Assembly: GCA_050952465.1 (NCBI GenBank)
Contig: JBMNKZ010000005.1
Location: forward strand, 484,510-548,509
Origin: DUPU01 sp050952465
GTDB taxonomy: Bacteria > Bacillota > Dehalobacteriia > Dehalobacteriales > Dehalobacteriaceae
Direction of reading: 5' to 3'
DNA: 64,000 bases
A model generated the notes under the pieces. That model saw only the letters and a program-made list of their open reading frames with translations, was not told where the DNA came from and ran no database searches. A program made the translations under genes and the position numbers. This document shows positions 42,820 to 50,785 of the stretch, piece after piece. Each line of letters begins with the position of its first letter. Positions within the stretch are counted from its first letter, which is position 1.

Positions 42820-43341
42820 CTATTTAAGTTCCAATGATTCCGGGTCCGGTAATTCTTCCAATGATTTTAGACCGAAAAAATTTAAGAATTGAACAGTTGT
42901 CCCATAAAGAAGAGGTCGTCCCGGGCTGCTTTTTCTTCCTACATCCTGCACTAATTTTTTTTCCAGGAGGGTACTTAAGACACCATCAATTTTTACGCCC
43001 CGGATTTCTTCGATATCTGCTCGGGTAATTGGTTGTCTATAAGCAATAATAGCAAGGGTTTCCAAAGCCGCCTTCGACAAAAGATTTGCTTTCGGGCGGA
43101 AGTATTTTTCAATAATTTCAGCTTGTTCAGGTCTGGTGGCAAACTGCCAGCCGTTGGCCACCTCTTTTAGTTCAAAACCTCGCCCTCGATAAAAGTCCTC
43201 TAATTCCCGAAGTAAAACAATGACGGTCTCCGGTTTTGTCTCCGTTATCTCGGCTAATTTTGCCACGGATAAAGGTTCCCCGGCTACAAACAACAAACAT
43301 TCTATGTTTTTTCGGATCTCATCACTAAAAAGCAGTCCCAT
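42820..43341 (-). CDS. scpB: Segregation and condensation protein B
   Basis: Winged-helix partner of the SMC-ScpA condensin complex. 173 aa with IECLLFVAGEPLSVAKLAEIT at the start and ALETLAIIAYRQPITRADIEEIRGVKIDGVLSTLLEK, the defining block. GRPLLYGTTVQFLNFFGLKSLEELP closes the domain. It follows scpA by 43 nt. Confidence 0.96.
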   Translation of the reverse strand: MGLLFSDEIRKNIECLLFVAGEPLSVAKLAEITETKPETVIVLLRELEDFYRGRGFELKEVANGWQFATRPEQAEIIEKYFRPKANLLSKAALETLAIIAYRQPITRADIEEIRGVKIDGVLSTLLEKKLVQDVGRKSSPGRPLLYGTTVQFLNFFGLKSLEELPDPESLELK

Positions 43342-43384
43342 AGCAGTTCTCCCCTTGTGTCATCTGTTAGTTAAGCTTTATGGA

Positions 43385-44113
43385 TTAATAAGCATAGATA
43401 AAAATATCTCCACATAAAGAAGATTGGCTGACTTTCACTTCTTGCTTGCGCATTAATTCCAATAAGGCTAAAAATTGAACCACTACCTCCACTTTACTCA
43501 CAGAATTATTAAACAACCTAAAAAAGGAAATCCCCTGGGGATGTTTTTTTAAAATATCAGTTATTTCAGTCATTTTCTTTTTAATCGTTATTTCTTCCCG
43601 AGGAATCTCTTTCATCGGTTCCAGGTCAAAATTTTTTTTCAAAACCTGAATCAAAGCTGCCTTTAAATCATCAATCTGTACACCTTCTAAGGGGTTTTGA
43701 TCGGCAAACAAGGAAATAAAAAAGTCTTCCTCATTGGGACGGAAAAAAACCTTGCGTTGCTCTTTTTCTTGTCGTTGAAGAAATTCGGCAATTAATTTAT
43801 ATTTTTTATACTCTAGCAGTCGCGCCACCAATTCGTCCCGGGGATCTTCTCCTTCCGGGTTTTCTTCCTCCAGCACTTTGGGTGGTTTAGGCAAAAGCAT
43901 CCTGGCCTTAATGGCTAGCAAAGTGGCCGCCATCACTAAGAACTCGCTGGCAATCTCTAAATCAAGGCTTTGCATTTCTTCCAAATAGGCCAGATATTGC
44001 TGCGTAATTTCAGAAATGGGAATATCATAAATATCCACTTCATTTTTATCAATTAGGTGAAATAAAAGGTCAAAGGGGCCTTCAAATACTTCTAATTTTA
44101 TTTGATATTTCAT
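43385..44113 (-). CDS. scpA: Segregation and condensation protein A
   Basis: Kleisin subunit bridging SMC heads. 242 aa with FEGPFDLLFHLIDKNEVDIYDIPISEITQQYLAYL at the start, EFLVMAATLLAIKARMLLP, an acidic linker, and a C-terminal winged helix (VEVVVQFLALLELMRKQEVKV). Its ATG overlaps the trpS stop, so the genes are coupled. Confidence 0.96.
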   Translation of the reverse strand: MKYQIKLEVFEGPFDLLFHLIDKNEVDIYDIPISEITQQYLAYLEEMQSLDLEIASEFLVMAATLLAIKARMLLPKPPKVLEEENPEGEDPRDELVARLLEYKKYKLIAEFLQRQEKEQRKVFFRPNEEDFFISLFADQNPLEGVQIDDLKAALIQVLKKNFDLEPMKEIPREEITIKKKMTEITDILKKHPQGISFFRLFNNSVSKVEVVVQFLALLELMRKQEVKVSQSSLCGDIFIYAY

Positions 44114-45099
44114 TAAATTTTCATAGCTTCCCTAACTATTTTAAGAGTATGGGATGCTTTCTCCCGGGCTTTATTAGCACCTTCCTCCAGAATTTGATCT
44201 ACCCAATCCGGACGGGCCGCAAGCTCTGCTCGTTTTTCCCGAATGGGCGCAATAAACTGGTCTAATTTTTGGGCTAATTGTTTTTTACAGGCAACACAGC
44301 CAATTTTCCCTGTGGTGCATTGTTGACAAATATCCGGTACTTCCTGTTCGTTATAAAAAGTATGGTAAGTGTGCACCGTACATACTTCCGGGTGTCCTAA
44401 ATCGGTTTTTCTAATGCGAGCCGGATCGGTTACCATCTGGGAAACCTTCTCTTGAATCTCTTTGGTACTGGCATTTAAGGAAATGTCATTACCGTAGCTT
44501 TTGCTCATTTTTCGGTTATCGATCCCCGGCAATAGTTTTACCTTGGATAAAACAGCCTGGGGTTCCAACATAATATCAGTATTAAACATATGATTAAACC
44601 GGCGGGCAATTTCCCTGGTTAATTCCAGATGGGGCAACTGATCTTCCCCCACCGGAACCGTTGTCGCCTGGTAAACCAGAATATCTGCTGCCATCAAAAC
44701 GGGATAACCTAAAAAACCATACATAGAGATATCTTTACCGACTTGTCCAAACTGATTTATTTGTTCTTTATATGTGGGAACCCGCTCTAACCAGGATAGA
44801 GGAGTAATCATAGACAAAAGCAAAAATAATTCTCCATGCTCTTTCACGTGGGATTGGACAAAAACAGAACTAATCTCCGGGTCAATACCTACACTCAGCC
44901 AGTCTAAGGCCATTTCCCGCACGTTTTCCCTAATTTGGTTAGTATCATCAAAACCGGTAGTCAGCGCATGCCAATCAACAATGCCGTAATAGCATTCATA
45001 TTCTTTTTGCAGCTTTACCCAATTTTCCAGAACACTTAAATGTCCTAAATGAAGCTTTCCTGTAGGCCTCATTCCGCTAAAAATAATGCCTTTTTTCAT
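44113..45099 (-). CDS. trpS: Tryptophanyl-tRNA synthetase
   Basis: Class I synthetase that charges tRNA-Trp. The HIGH motif appears as PTGKLHLGHLSVLENW and the KMSKS motif as DNRKMSKSYGND. There is a Cys cluster (CQQCTTGKIGCVACKK) near residue 260. 328 aa. AAAGGAGAG precedes the ATG. No T-box leader is seen: the gap to the M50 gene is only 43 nt. Confidence 0.97.
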   Translation of the reverse strand: MKKGIIFSGMRPTGKLHLGHLSVLENWVKLQKEYECYYGIVDWHALTTGFDDTNQIRENVREMALDWLSVGIDPEISSVFVQSHVKEHGELFLLLSMITPLSWLERVPTYKEQINQFGQVGKDISMYGFLGYPVLMAADILVYQATTVPVGEDQLPHLELTREIARRFNHMFNTDIMLEPQAVLSKVKLLPGIDNRKMSKSYGNDISLNASTKEIQEKVSQMVTDPARIRKTDLGHPEVCTVHTYHTFYNEQEVPDICQQCTTGKIGCVACKKQLAQKLDQFIAPIREKRAELAARPDWVDQILEEGANKAREKASHTLKIVREAMKI

Positions 45100-45142
45100 T
45101 TTTTTCTCTCCTTTAATTCCAGTAATTAACTAGTTTAGAAGT

Positions 45143-45772
45143 TTAATAAGGTATCCCTGTCGCTAGAAAAATAATTTTCGCTAATATATTAACAATGGGA
45201 AGAAAGATCCTTTGAGTAGTACCGGTGATAATTAACAGCATTAATATCATCGGACCATATTGCTCCATGCGATAGATAAAGTTTGCTGTTTCCCCTCGCA
45301 AAAGACCCGCCAATATTTTAGAACCGTCTAAAGGAGGTACCGGAATTAAATTAAAAGCAGCTAAAACTAAGTTTATTTGCACTAAATCCTGAAGGAAAAT
45401 CGCTATCGCATTATTAAAGGGCAAGATTTGTTTTAACATTAATGAAAAGAGAAGAGCTCCCAGATAAGCCAAAAGTATATTGGTAAAAGGCCCGGCCAAG
45501 GCCACAATCATCATTCCCCTTCTTTTATCTCCCTCAAAATAATACGGATTAACTTGTACTGGTTTGGCCCACCCGAAATGGGCAAACAATAAAAGCAAGG
45601 TGCCAATGGGATCCAAATGAGCCAGAGGATTCAAAGTTAGACGTCCTTGATACTTAGGAGTTGGGTCGCCTAAGCGATAAGCGACAAATCCATGGGCAAA
45701 TTCATGAAAGCTAAGGGCAATTAATATTGCCGGGATGAAAATGATAAAATCCGCTAAACCTCCAAATGGCAT
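45143..45772 (-). CDS. Site-2 protease family (M50) membrane peptidase
   Basis: 209 aa, YwhC-like. The zinc motif HEFAHGF sits in the first helix, NPLAHLDPIG forms the second block, and LNLIPVPPLDGSKIL supplies the Asp ligand. About five membrane segments. The family is commonly found before trpS-scpA-scpB in Clostridia. The substrate is unknown. Confidence 0.9.
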   Translation of the reverse strand: MPFGGLADFIIFIPAILIALSFHEFAHGFVAYRLGDPTPKYQGRLTLNPLAHLDPIGTLLLLFAHFGWAKPVQVNPYYFEGDKRRGMMIVALAGPFTNILLAYLGALLFSLMLKQILPFNNAIAIFLQDLVQINLVLAAFNLIPVPPLDGSKILAGLLRGETANFIYRMEQYGPMILMLLIITGTTQRIFLPIVNILAKIIFLATGIPY

Positions 45773-45851
45773 TTGATCCCCTCTTTCATTACGATTTTCT
45801 AAAATTTCCTTGTTTATTATACCAAAAGAAATTATCCCAGTCTATTAACAA

Positions 45852-45889
45852 TAAAAAAGAAGTGCTGAAAGGTTCATTTTTCAGCACTT
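45852..45889 (-). terminator. Intrinsic terminator after the BadF-type activase gene
   Basis: An 11-bp perfect stem (AAGTGCTGAAA / TTTCAGCACTT, 45860-45889) is followed by CTTTTTT on the minus strand, 9 nt after the stop. Confidence 0.92.
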
Positions 45890-45897
45890 CCCGCTGA

Positions 45898-46893
45898 TCA
45901 TGCCTGCATTAAATAATCTTCTTTTGTCATAGCTTGAGATGTATCCAGCCCAGACCATTTACCGCAGCGGTCACCCCATCTGGCCAATACTTGGCTGCCG
46001 TTAGATATGGAAACTATTTCACACCTATTAGGACAACCGGTACACTCTTTGCTTCGTGACGTAATATCCAGATCTGCCGCACTAAAACCACGGAAGCTGG
46101 TTACTCTTTTTTTAGCTACTTCCTCTTTTGCTAAAATCGCTGCGCCCAATGCTCCCATTACATGATAATAGTCAGGTACGATAATTTTTGTTTTTAAGGC
46201 ACGGGCAAAAGCATCTCTCATACCAGGGTTTGCCGCCACTCCCCCTTGAAAGACAATAGGGGCTAAAATTTGTTTTCCTTTGCCTAAATTATTCAAAAAA
46301 TTTCGTACTAATGCTTCACACAAACCCGCTACTATATCTTCTAAAGCGTAACCGGTTTGTTGTTTATGAATCATATCAGACTCTGCAAAAACTGCACATC
46401 TTCCCGCGATACGCACCGGTAAGGTAGATCTTAAGGCTAGTTGCCCAAACTCTTCAATGGGTATTCCTAAACGTGCAGCCTGCTGGTCGAGAAAGGATCC
46501 GGTACCGGCAGCACATACAGTATTCATGGAAAAATCAGTGACAATCCCGTCCCTTAAAATAATTAGTTTGGAATCTTGTCCGCCGATTTCCAGGACTGTC
46601 TGAACTCCGGGTACTAAGGCAGAAGCCGCTACAGCATGAGCCGTAATTTCGTTTTTTACGGAGTCGGCACCGGTGATCACTCCCGCTAACTGACGAGCAC
46701 TGCCTGTGGTTCCTACTCCGGCTATTTTTACTCCAGAATTTTCTTTAGCGACCATGGCCAGACATTTTTTAATACTCAAAATAGGCTGTCCTTGGGTTCT
46801 AACATATATTGTTTGTAGAATTCCATTATTTTGATCCATAAGAACTAAATTTGTACTTACAGATCCCACATCAAGGCCTAAATATGCTTTCAC
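45898..46893 (-). CDS. Acyl-CoA dehydratase activase (BadF/BadG/HgdC family)
   Basis: ATPase of the ASKHA fold that in known systems drives electrons into 2-hydroxyacyl-CoA dehydratases or benzoyl-CoA reductases. Seen are AYLGLDVGSVSTNLVLMD (phosphate 1), LEIGGQDSKLIIL, NTVCAAGTGSFLDQQAARL and AGRCAVFAESDMIHKQQ; the two Cys of the bridging [4Fe-4S] cluster are conserved. An extra C-terminal Cys motif (CTGCPNRCEI, then DRCGKW) could hold a second cluster. GTG at 46893 follows AAAGGAG; 331 aa. No dehydratase alpha/beta genes are present. Confidence 0.9.
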   Translation of the reverse strand: MKAYLGLDVGSVSTNLVLMDQNNGILQTIYVRTQGQPILSIKKCLAMVAKENSGVKIAGVGTTGSARQLAGVITGADSVKNEITAHAVAASALVPGVQTVLEIGGQDSKLIILRDGIVTDFSMNTVCAAGTGSFLDQQAARLGIPIEEFGQLALRSTLPVRIAGRCAVFAESDMIHKQQTGYALEDIVAGLCEALVRNFLNNLGKGKQILAPIVFQGGVAANPGMRDAFARALKTKIIVPDYYHVMGALGAAILAKEEVAKKRVTSFRGFSAADLDITSRSKECTGCPNRCEIVSISNGSQVLARWGDRCGKWSGLDTSQAMTKEDYLMQA

Positions 46894-47987
46894 TTTATAT
46901 TCTCCTTTTTCCAATTTGTTTTTCGATATAAAAGATCAATAAAAGCTTCCAACCTGGTTAATAGACCTGCCTCCCCCGACTGTTCATCTAAGTAGATGGT
47001 CATAATCGGAATGGACTCATTTCCACTAACTACAGGCAGTATGGTTTGGGCCACGATTTCCGGCATGCAGGTGAGAGGAGCCAATTGGATCACGCCATGA
47101 TATCCTTCATGGGCATAACGTACAGTGCTACCTACTGTTTCCTGACCATGTCCGCCGACAAAGTGCCTTAAATATGGGGAAGCAAATTTTCGTGCTTCTT
47201 TGCCGCTTCTCATTCTGGCTAATCCAAAAAAAAGATGATCATTAACCCATTCACTTAAATAGATTGATCTATTTACTTCCACTCCCAACCGGCCTAAATG
47301 TTTTTCAATATCTAGATTTACATAAGGCTCTAAAATTGTGTAAATTTCTCCTACAATGGCAATCTTTAAAACGGGCTTGTCTTTATCCAGAGGAATATTA
47401 TCTAATTCTTGGACGGCATGACTTTGCACCTGTAAAACACTCTTAATATCTCCCGCCTGGTCAATTTCTTTTAGCGCCCGTTGATAAATCTGATCTGCCA
47501 TGCCTTTAATATTCTCCCTGGCCCGCACTACCTGCACTTTTTGTTCTACAATATCCGTTGCCCGTGCTTTAGCCCAACCAAAATGAATGGCTTTAGCAAC
47601 CTGCCATAAAGATTTGCCATTTGATAAATATTTTATTTTTTGAACCAGTTCGGAGAAATGGGTATCCGGGGGTTCCACAACAATAAAATCATATTGATAG
47701 CCTAAGTCCTTTAGTATTTCCCGCTCTACCTGGGCATAATAGCCAAACCTACAAGGCCCAACCCCACCCGACATTACAATTGTATCTGCTCCCAGTTCAG
47801 CAGCCTCAATAAAGTTTCCCAAATTTATTTTTAAGGGTAGGCAGGCAAATTCCTGGCCATGTTCAATACCAAGCTTTAAAGTCCTCTTGGTAATGGGAGG
47901 CGGTATTACTACATCTACACCCAATGATTCAAATAACCCTCTACCTACAATATATAAATTTCCCATATGAGGAAAGGTGACTTTCAT
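46890..47987 (-). CDS. CoA-dehydratase-activase-related protein, DUF2229 type (downstream copy)
   Basis: 365 aa starting MKVTFPHMGNLYIVGRGLFESLG. Three Cys contexts recur as in dehydratase-related proteins: FACLPLKINLG, GGVGPCRFGYYAQVE and PLTCMPEIVA. The C-terminal half ends ITIYLDEQSGEAGLLTRLEAF-like, the same closing motif as the gene at 49853. It overlaps the activase by 4 nt. It probably forms an Fe-S complex with it; the substrate is unknown. Confidence 0.85.
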   Translation of the reverse strand: MKVTFPHMGNLYIVGRGLFESLGVDVVIPPPITKRTLKLGIEHGQEFACLPLKINLGNFIEAAELGADTIVMSGGVGPCRFGYYAQVEREILKDLGYQYDFIVVEPPDTHFSELVQKIKYLSNGKSLWQVAKAIHFGWAKARATDIVEQKVQVVRARENIKGMADQIYQRALKEIDQAGDIKSVLQVQSHAVQELDNIPLDKDKPVLKIAIVGEIYTILEPYVNLDIEKHLGRLGVEVNRSIYLSEWVNDHLFFGLARMRSGKEARKFASPYLRHFVGGHGQETVGSTVRYAHEGYHGVIQLAPLTCMPEIVAQTILPVVSGNESIPIMTIYLDEQSGEAGLLTRLEAFIDLLYRKTNWKKENIK

Positions 47988-48091
47988 TAACTTGCCCTCC
48001 TCTTTATCATAGTTTGTGTAAATATATTTATATCTAAATAAATTCTAAAGTGTTATATGTCAGGGACTTCAAGTTTTTTTATAATAAAAAA

Positions 48092-48164
48092 ACAATGACC
48101 CCCCTTTTCTTGGTATAATTGAGTATCTCACCCCACAAAAATCCAAAGAAAGGTGTGTCATTGT
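48092..48164 (+). promoter_or_regulatory. Long palindrome covering promoter and start of the transposase
   Basis: Arms 48092-48113 and 48143-48164 pair at 18 of 22 positions plus one G-U. The right arm contains the AAAGAAAGG ribosome site and the first two bases of the GTG start. The 29-nt loop begins with TATAAT (48114-48119), a likely -10 box. A transcript starting from it would lack the left arm, whereas read-through RNA would contain both arms and could hide the start. Confidence 0.6.
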
Positions 48165-49605
48165 GAACTCAATTATATCAGTTTTGATACTACATAATCA
48201 ATTTTTAATTAAACAAATTCGTCAATTACTTTTGTTTATCGTTAAAAATATTCCCCTAAAAACCCCAAAACAGAATATAACTAGCCCAAAATATAGTAAG
48301 CTTACCGTGGACAAACTCCCCATTATCATGCAACCGGAAAAACTTGACTACAAGCAGTTAATTAACGAGTATAAGTCTAAACACGGTAAAAATCTTAAGC
48401 CTGTTAAATCCCGTGGAAAAAACCCTGTTCCCTCTGATGTTGTTTGCCATCGTTGCGGTGCACCTCATACATACCTTTACGACAACACCGGTGGGCGTGG
48501 TCAACTTTGGTGCAAGGTCTGTGGGCTTAGGTTTAACAAAGATAAAACTGACTTTAAAATTGGTGCTCTTCTATGCCCCTATTGTGGCCGTATCCTTGTC
48601 AAAAAGAAGGAGCGTAAAAAATTTAACATCCATAAGTGTGTGAATAACAAGTGTGCCTTCTATCTTGATGCCCTAAAAAAGCTATCTCCCGAAGAGCTTG
48701 CTGAATACCAACAGGACAAATATAAGTTTAAGCTTCACTATATCTACAGAGAATTCACTATAGATTTCTTTAAGATGGATTTATCATCCATGCCTAAAGG
48801 CTCTGTCAACCTTACTTTCCGAAATTTTTCACCACACATCATGGGTCTTTGTTTGACTTACCACGTCAACCTTGCTCTTTCTACTCGTGCTACTGCCAGG
48901 GCACTTTGGGAGATCCATGGTGTTAAAATATCACATGTTACCGTTAGTAAATATGCTAAGACTGCTGCTACTTTGGTTAAGCCTTTTGTTGATAATTACG
49001 ACTACAAACCTACCAACTATCTGGCCGCTGACGAAACCTACATTAAAATCAAAGGTATTAGGCATTATGTCTGGTTCATTATGGATGCACTTAAGAAATC
49101 TATCTTAGGCTATCGTGTATCCATCACTAGGGATGTGGGGCCTTGTATCTTAGCTATGCGCATGGCCTTCGCCAAGTTTAAAAACTTCCCTGGTAAAACT
49201 TTGAAATTTGTTGCTGATGGGTACACAGCATACAAGCTTGCTCAGCAACAATTTATGCTTAATGACATGGATTTTAACCTTACTCAGGTAATAGGACTTA
49301 CTAATGACGACCCTGTTTCTGCTGAATATCGATGGCTTAAACAAATCATTGAACGTCTTAACAGAACCTTTAAATTTTCTTATCAGGTTACAAACGGCTA
49401 TGGTAGTGGTGAAGGATCAGACACCCACGTGTCCTTATTTGTAGCCTATTATAACTTCTTGCGTCCACACTCCTACTCTTACTGGCAACCACTAAATTCT
49501 ATCCCCGAACTTGATGCTATCCCTAATATGCCTGCTAAATGGCAGAAGCTTATTGAATTATCTCAAAAGCTTATTCTTGATAAACAGTCGGTCTCTGCCA
49601 CTTAG
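48163..49605 (+). CDS. DDE-type transposase with zinc-ribbon N terminus
   Basis: 480 aa. The N-terminal part has CHRCGAPHTYLYD...CKVCG and CPYCGR...CVNNKC zinc-ribbon pairs, then a helix-turn-helix region (ATARALWEIHGVKISHVTVSKY). The catalytic core has Asp in NYLAADETYIKIKG (about 285), Asp in KFVADGYTAYK (about 350) and Glu in KQIIERLNRTFK (about 395), matching the DDE pattern of IS6/IS240-like or related DDE domains. It starts GTG. It looks intact and so possibly active. Confidence 0.88.
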   Translation: MNSIISVLILHNQFLIKQIRQLLLFIVKNIPLKTPKQNITSPKYSKLTVDKLPIIMQPEKLDYKQLINEYKSKHGKNLKPVKSRGKNPVPSDVVCHRCGAPHTYLYDNTGGRGQLWCKVCGLRFNKDKTDFKIGALLCPYCGRILVKKKERKKFNIHKCVNNKCAFYLDALKKLSPEELAEYQQDKYKFKLHYIYREFTIDFFKMDLSSMPKGSVNLTFRNFSPHIMGLCLTYHVNLALSTRATARALWEIHGVKISHVTVSKYAKTAATLVKPFVDNYDYKPTNYLAADETYIKIKGIRHYVWFIMDALKKSILGYRVSITRDVGPCILAMRMAFAKFKNFPGKTLKFVADGYTAYKLAQQQFMLNDMDFNLTQVIGLTNDDPVSAEYRWLKQIIERLNRTFKFSYQVTNGYGSGEGSDTHVSLFVAYYNFLRPHSYSYWQPLNSIPELDAIPNMPAKWQKLIELSQKLILDKQSVSAT

Positions 49606-49610
49606 TCCAT

Positions 49611-49720
49611 GGATGTCAAGGGCGAGCGGTTTTTGCTCGTTCATCGAAGGCGTAGCCGGAGACCCTTTACATCCTGTACATATTTATCCTTTTGTTGCCC
49701 GGTCTGTTATGACAGACCGG
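49611..49720 (+). other. Hairpin-rich 3' non-coding end of the insertion sequence
   Basis: GGATGTCAAGGG (49611-49622) pairs with CCCTTTACATCC (49663-49674) at 11 of 12 positions around an inner CGAGC/GCTCG hairpin (49623-49639). It is followed by a perfect 9-bp palindrome, CCGGTCTGT/ACAGACCGG (49699-49720). These could be terminators or transposase-recognised structures. The rest, to 49852, shows nothing else. Confidence 0.5.
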
Positions 49721-49852
49721 CTGCCTTCCGGCGAGGACGGGGTTTGGGGCTGGCCCCAAGGTTTTCATACCTTTAATAACGCTTTTTTGTTTTCCAAGTT
49801 GTATTTTTCTAACTGCCAATGCCAAAACGTGTTTTTCATATGCTAGTTAACA

Positions 49853-50782
49853 CTATCTTATCATATCCATAAATGCTTCCAGCCTGGTAATCAGGCCTGC
49901 TTCCCCACTGTGTTCATCTAAGGTGATGAACATAAAGGGTTTCTGGTTCCTTCTTCTTGCCCATCTTTCCAGTAAATCTCCCACCATAGAATCAGGCCCA
50001 CAGCCAAAAGAAGCTACAAAGATAATTCCTTTTACTTTAGGATTACTGAGGTAATACAAACCACTTCCTAAAAGCTGTTTACCAAAAGTCCAAAACATCC
50101 TTTTCGGCAGTTGCCCGGCAAAATTATCTATTACATTTGCCGGTACCATCTCTTTGGTCCAAACACTGGCCCCTAGGTCATGGAGTTTTTGAATCATTCC
50201 CATATTGATATATGAATCATATATGTTATATCCATGTCCTAAAAGAGCAATGGGAAATCCTTCTTGATTCAAATTAAAGTCTACCGGTAAATTTCCAGCC
50301 TGGAGATACAATTCATATTGCCTTTGGTCATTCTCGGCCAACTGCCAAGCTCTGAACCCTTGCTTTACCGGCACCTGAATGATAGTGCAGATTTCTTTGA
50401 TAGCTTGATCTATTTGAGCATTATTATTTCTTAAATTAATTGTTGTATCTATCAGACAGGGTGGATTATGCAAGCTTGCCTTTAGCATATCAGGAATACC
50501 TAATAGCTTGGGACACATATATTCTTTTTTCGTCACACTGACAACTCGAGGGAGAAATAAGTAGTCAACCTCATCGACTAAATCCAGTACATGTCCGTAA
50601 AATGCTTTTACCGGAAGACATGCTTCATCTACTGCAGCCATTATTCCATTATTAATTATTCTTTTGTTTGTATTAGGAGATACCTTAACTTCAAAACCTA
50701 AGATCTTAAAAAAGTTTTCCCAGTGAGTATAGTAATAGTGGTAAAGAAGCCCTTTAGGTATTCCCACAATCTTTTTACGCAT
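49853..50782 (-). CDS. CoA-dehydratase-activase-related protein, DUF2229 type (upstream copy)
   Basis: 309 aa starting KIVGIPKGLLYHYYYTHWENFF, typical of DUF2229. Conserved Cys sit in DEACLPVKAFYGH, EYMCPKLLG and ASFGCGPDSM. It ends FITLDEHSGEAGLITRLEAF and a few residues more, with the TAG at the edge of the insertion sequence; the sister gene at 46890 carries about 12 further residues, so a slight C-terminal truncation is possible. It begins only 3 nt after the spoVAF stop, implying one transcript. Confidence 0.85.
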   Translation of the reverse strand: MRKKIVGIPKGLLYHYYYTHWENFFKILGFEVKVSPNTNKRIINNGIMAAVDEACLPVKAFYGHVLDLVDEVDYLFLPRVVSVTKKEYMCPKLLGIPDMLKASLHNPPCLIDTTINLRNNNAQIDQAIKEICTIIQVPVKQGFRAWQLAENDQRQYELYLQAGNLPVDFNLNQEGFPIALLGHGYNIYDSYINMGMIQKLHDLGASVWTKEMVPANVIDNFAGQLPKRMFWTFGKQLLGSGLYYLSNPKVKGIIFVASFGCGPDSMVGDLLERWARRRNQKPFMFITLDEHSGEAGLITRLEAFMDMIR

Positions 50783-50785
50783 TTT

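Larger units (their letters stand above)
48049..49854 (+). mobile_element. Insertion sequence with DDE transposase
   Basis: The only plus-strand gene of the window is a transposase with about 110 nt of 5' and 245 nt of 3' non-coding DNA. A candidate 7-bp terminal inverted repeat (AGTGTTA at 48049-48055, TAACACT at 49848-49854) marks the ends, but no clear target duplication is seen, so the ends are provisional. It splits a colinear minus-strand series of activase-like genes. On the right, the stop codon of the neighbouring DUF2229 gene (49853-49855) straddles the proposed boundary. Confidence 0.75.

Noticed and set aside
45100..45142. T-box leader for trpS
   Set aside because: The upstream gap is 43 nt, and no T-box sequence or terminator is present.
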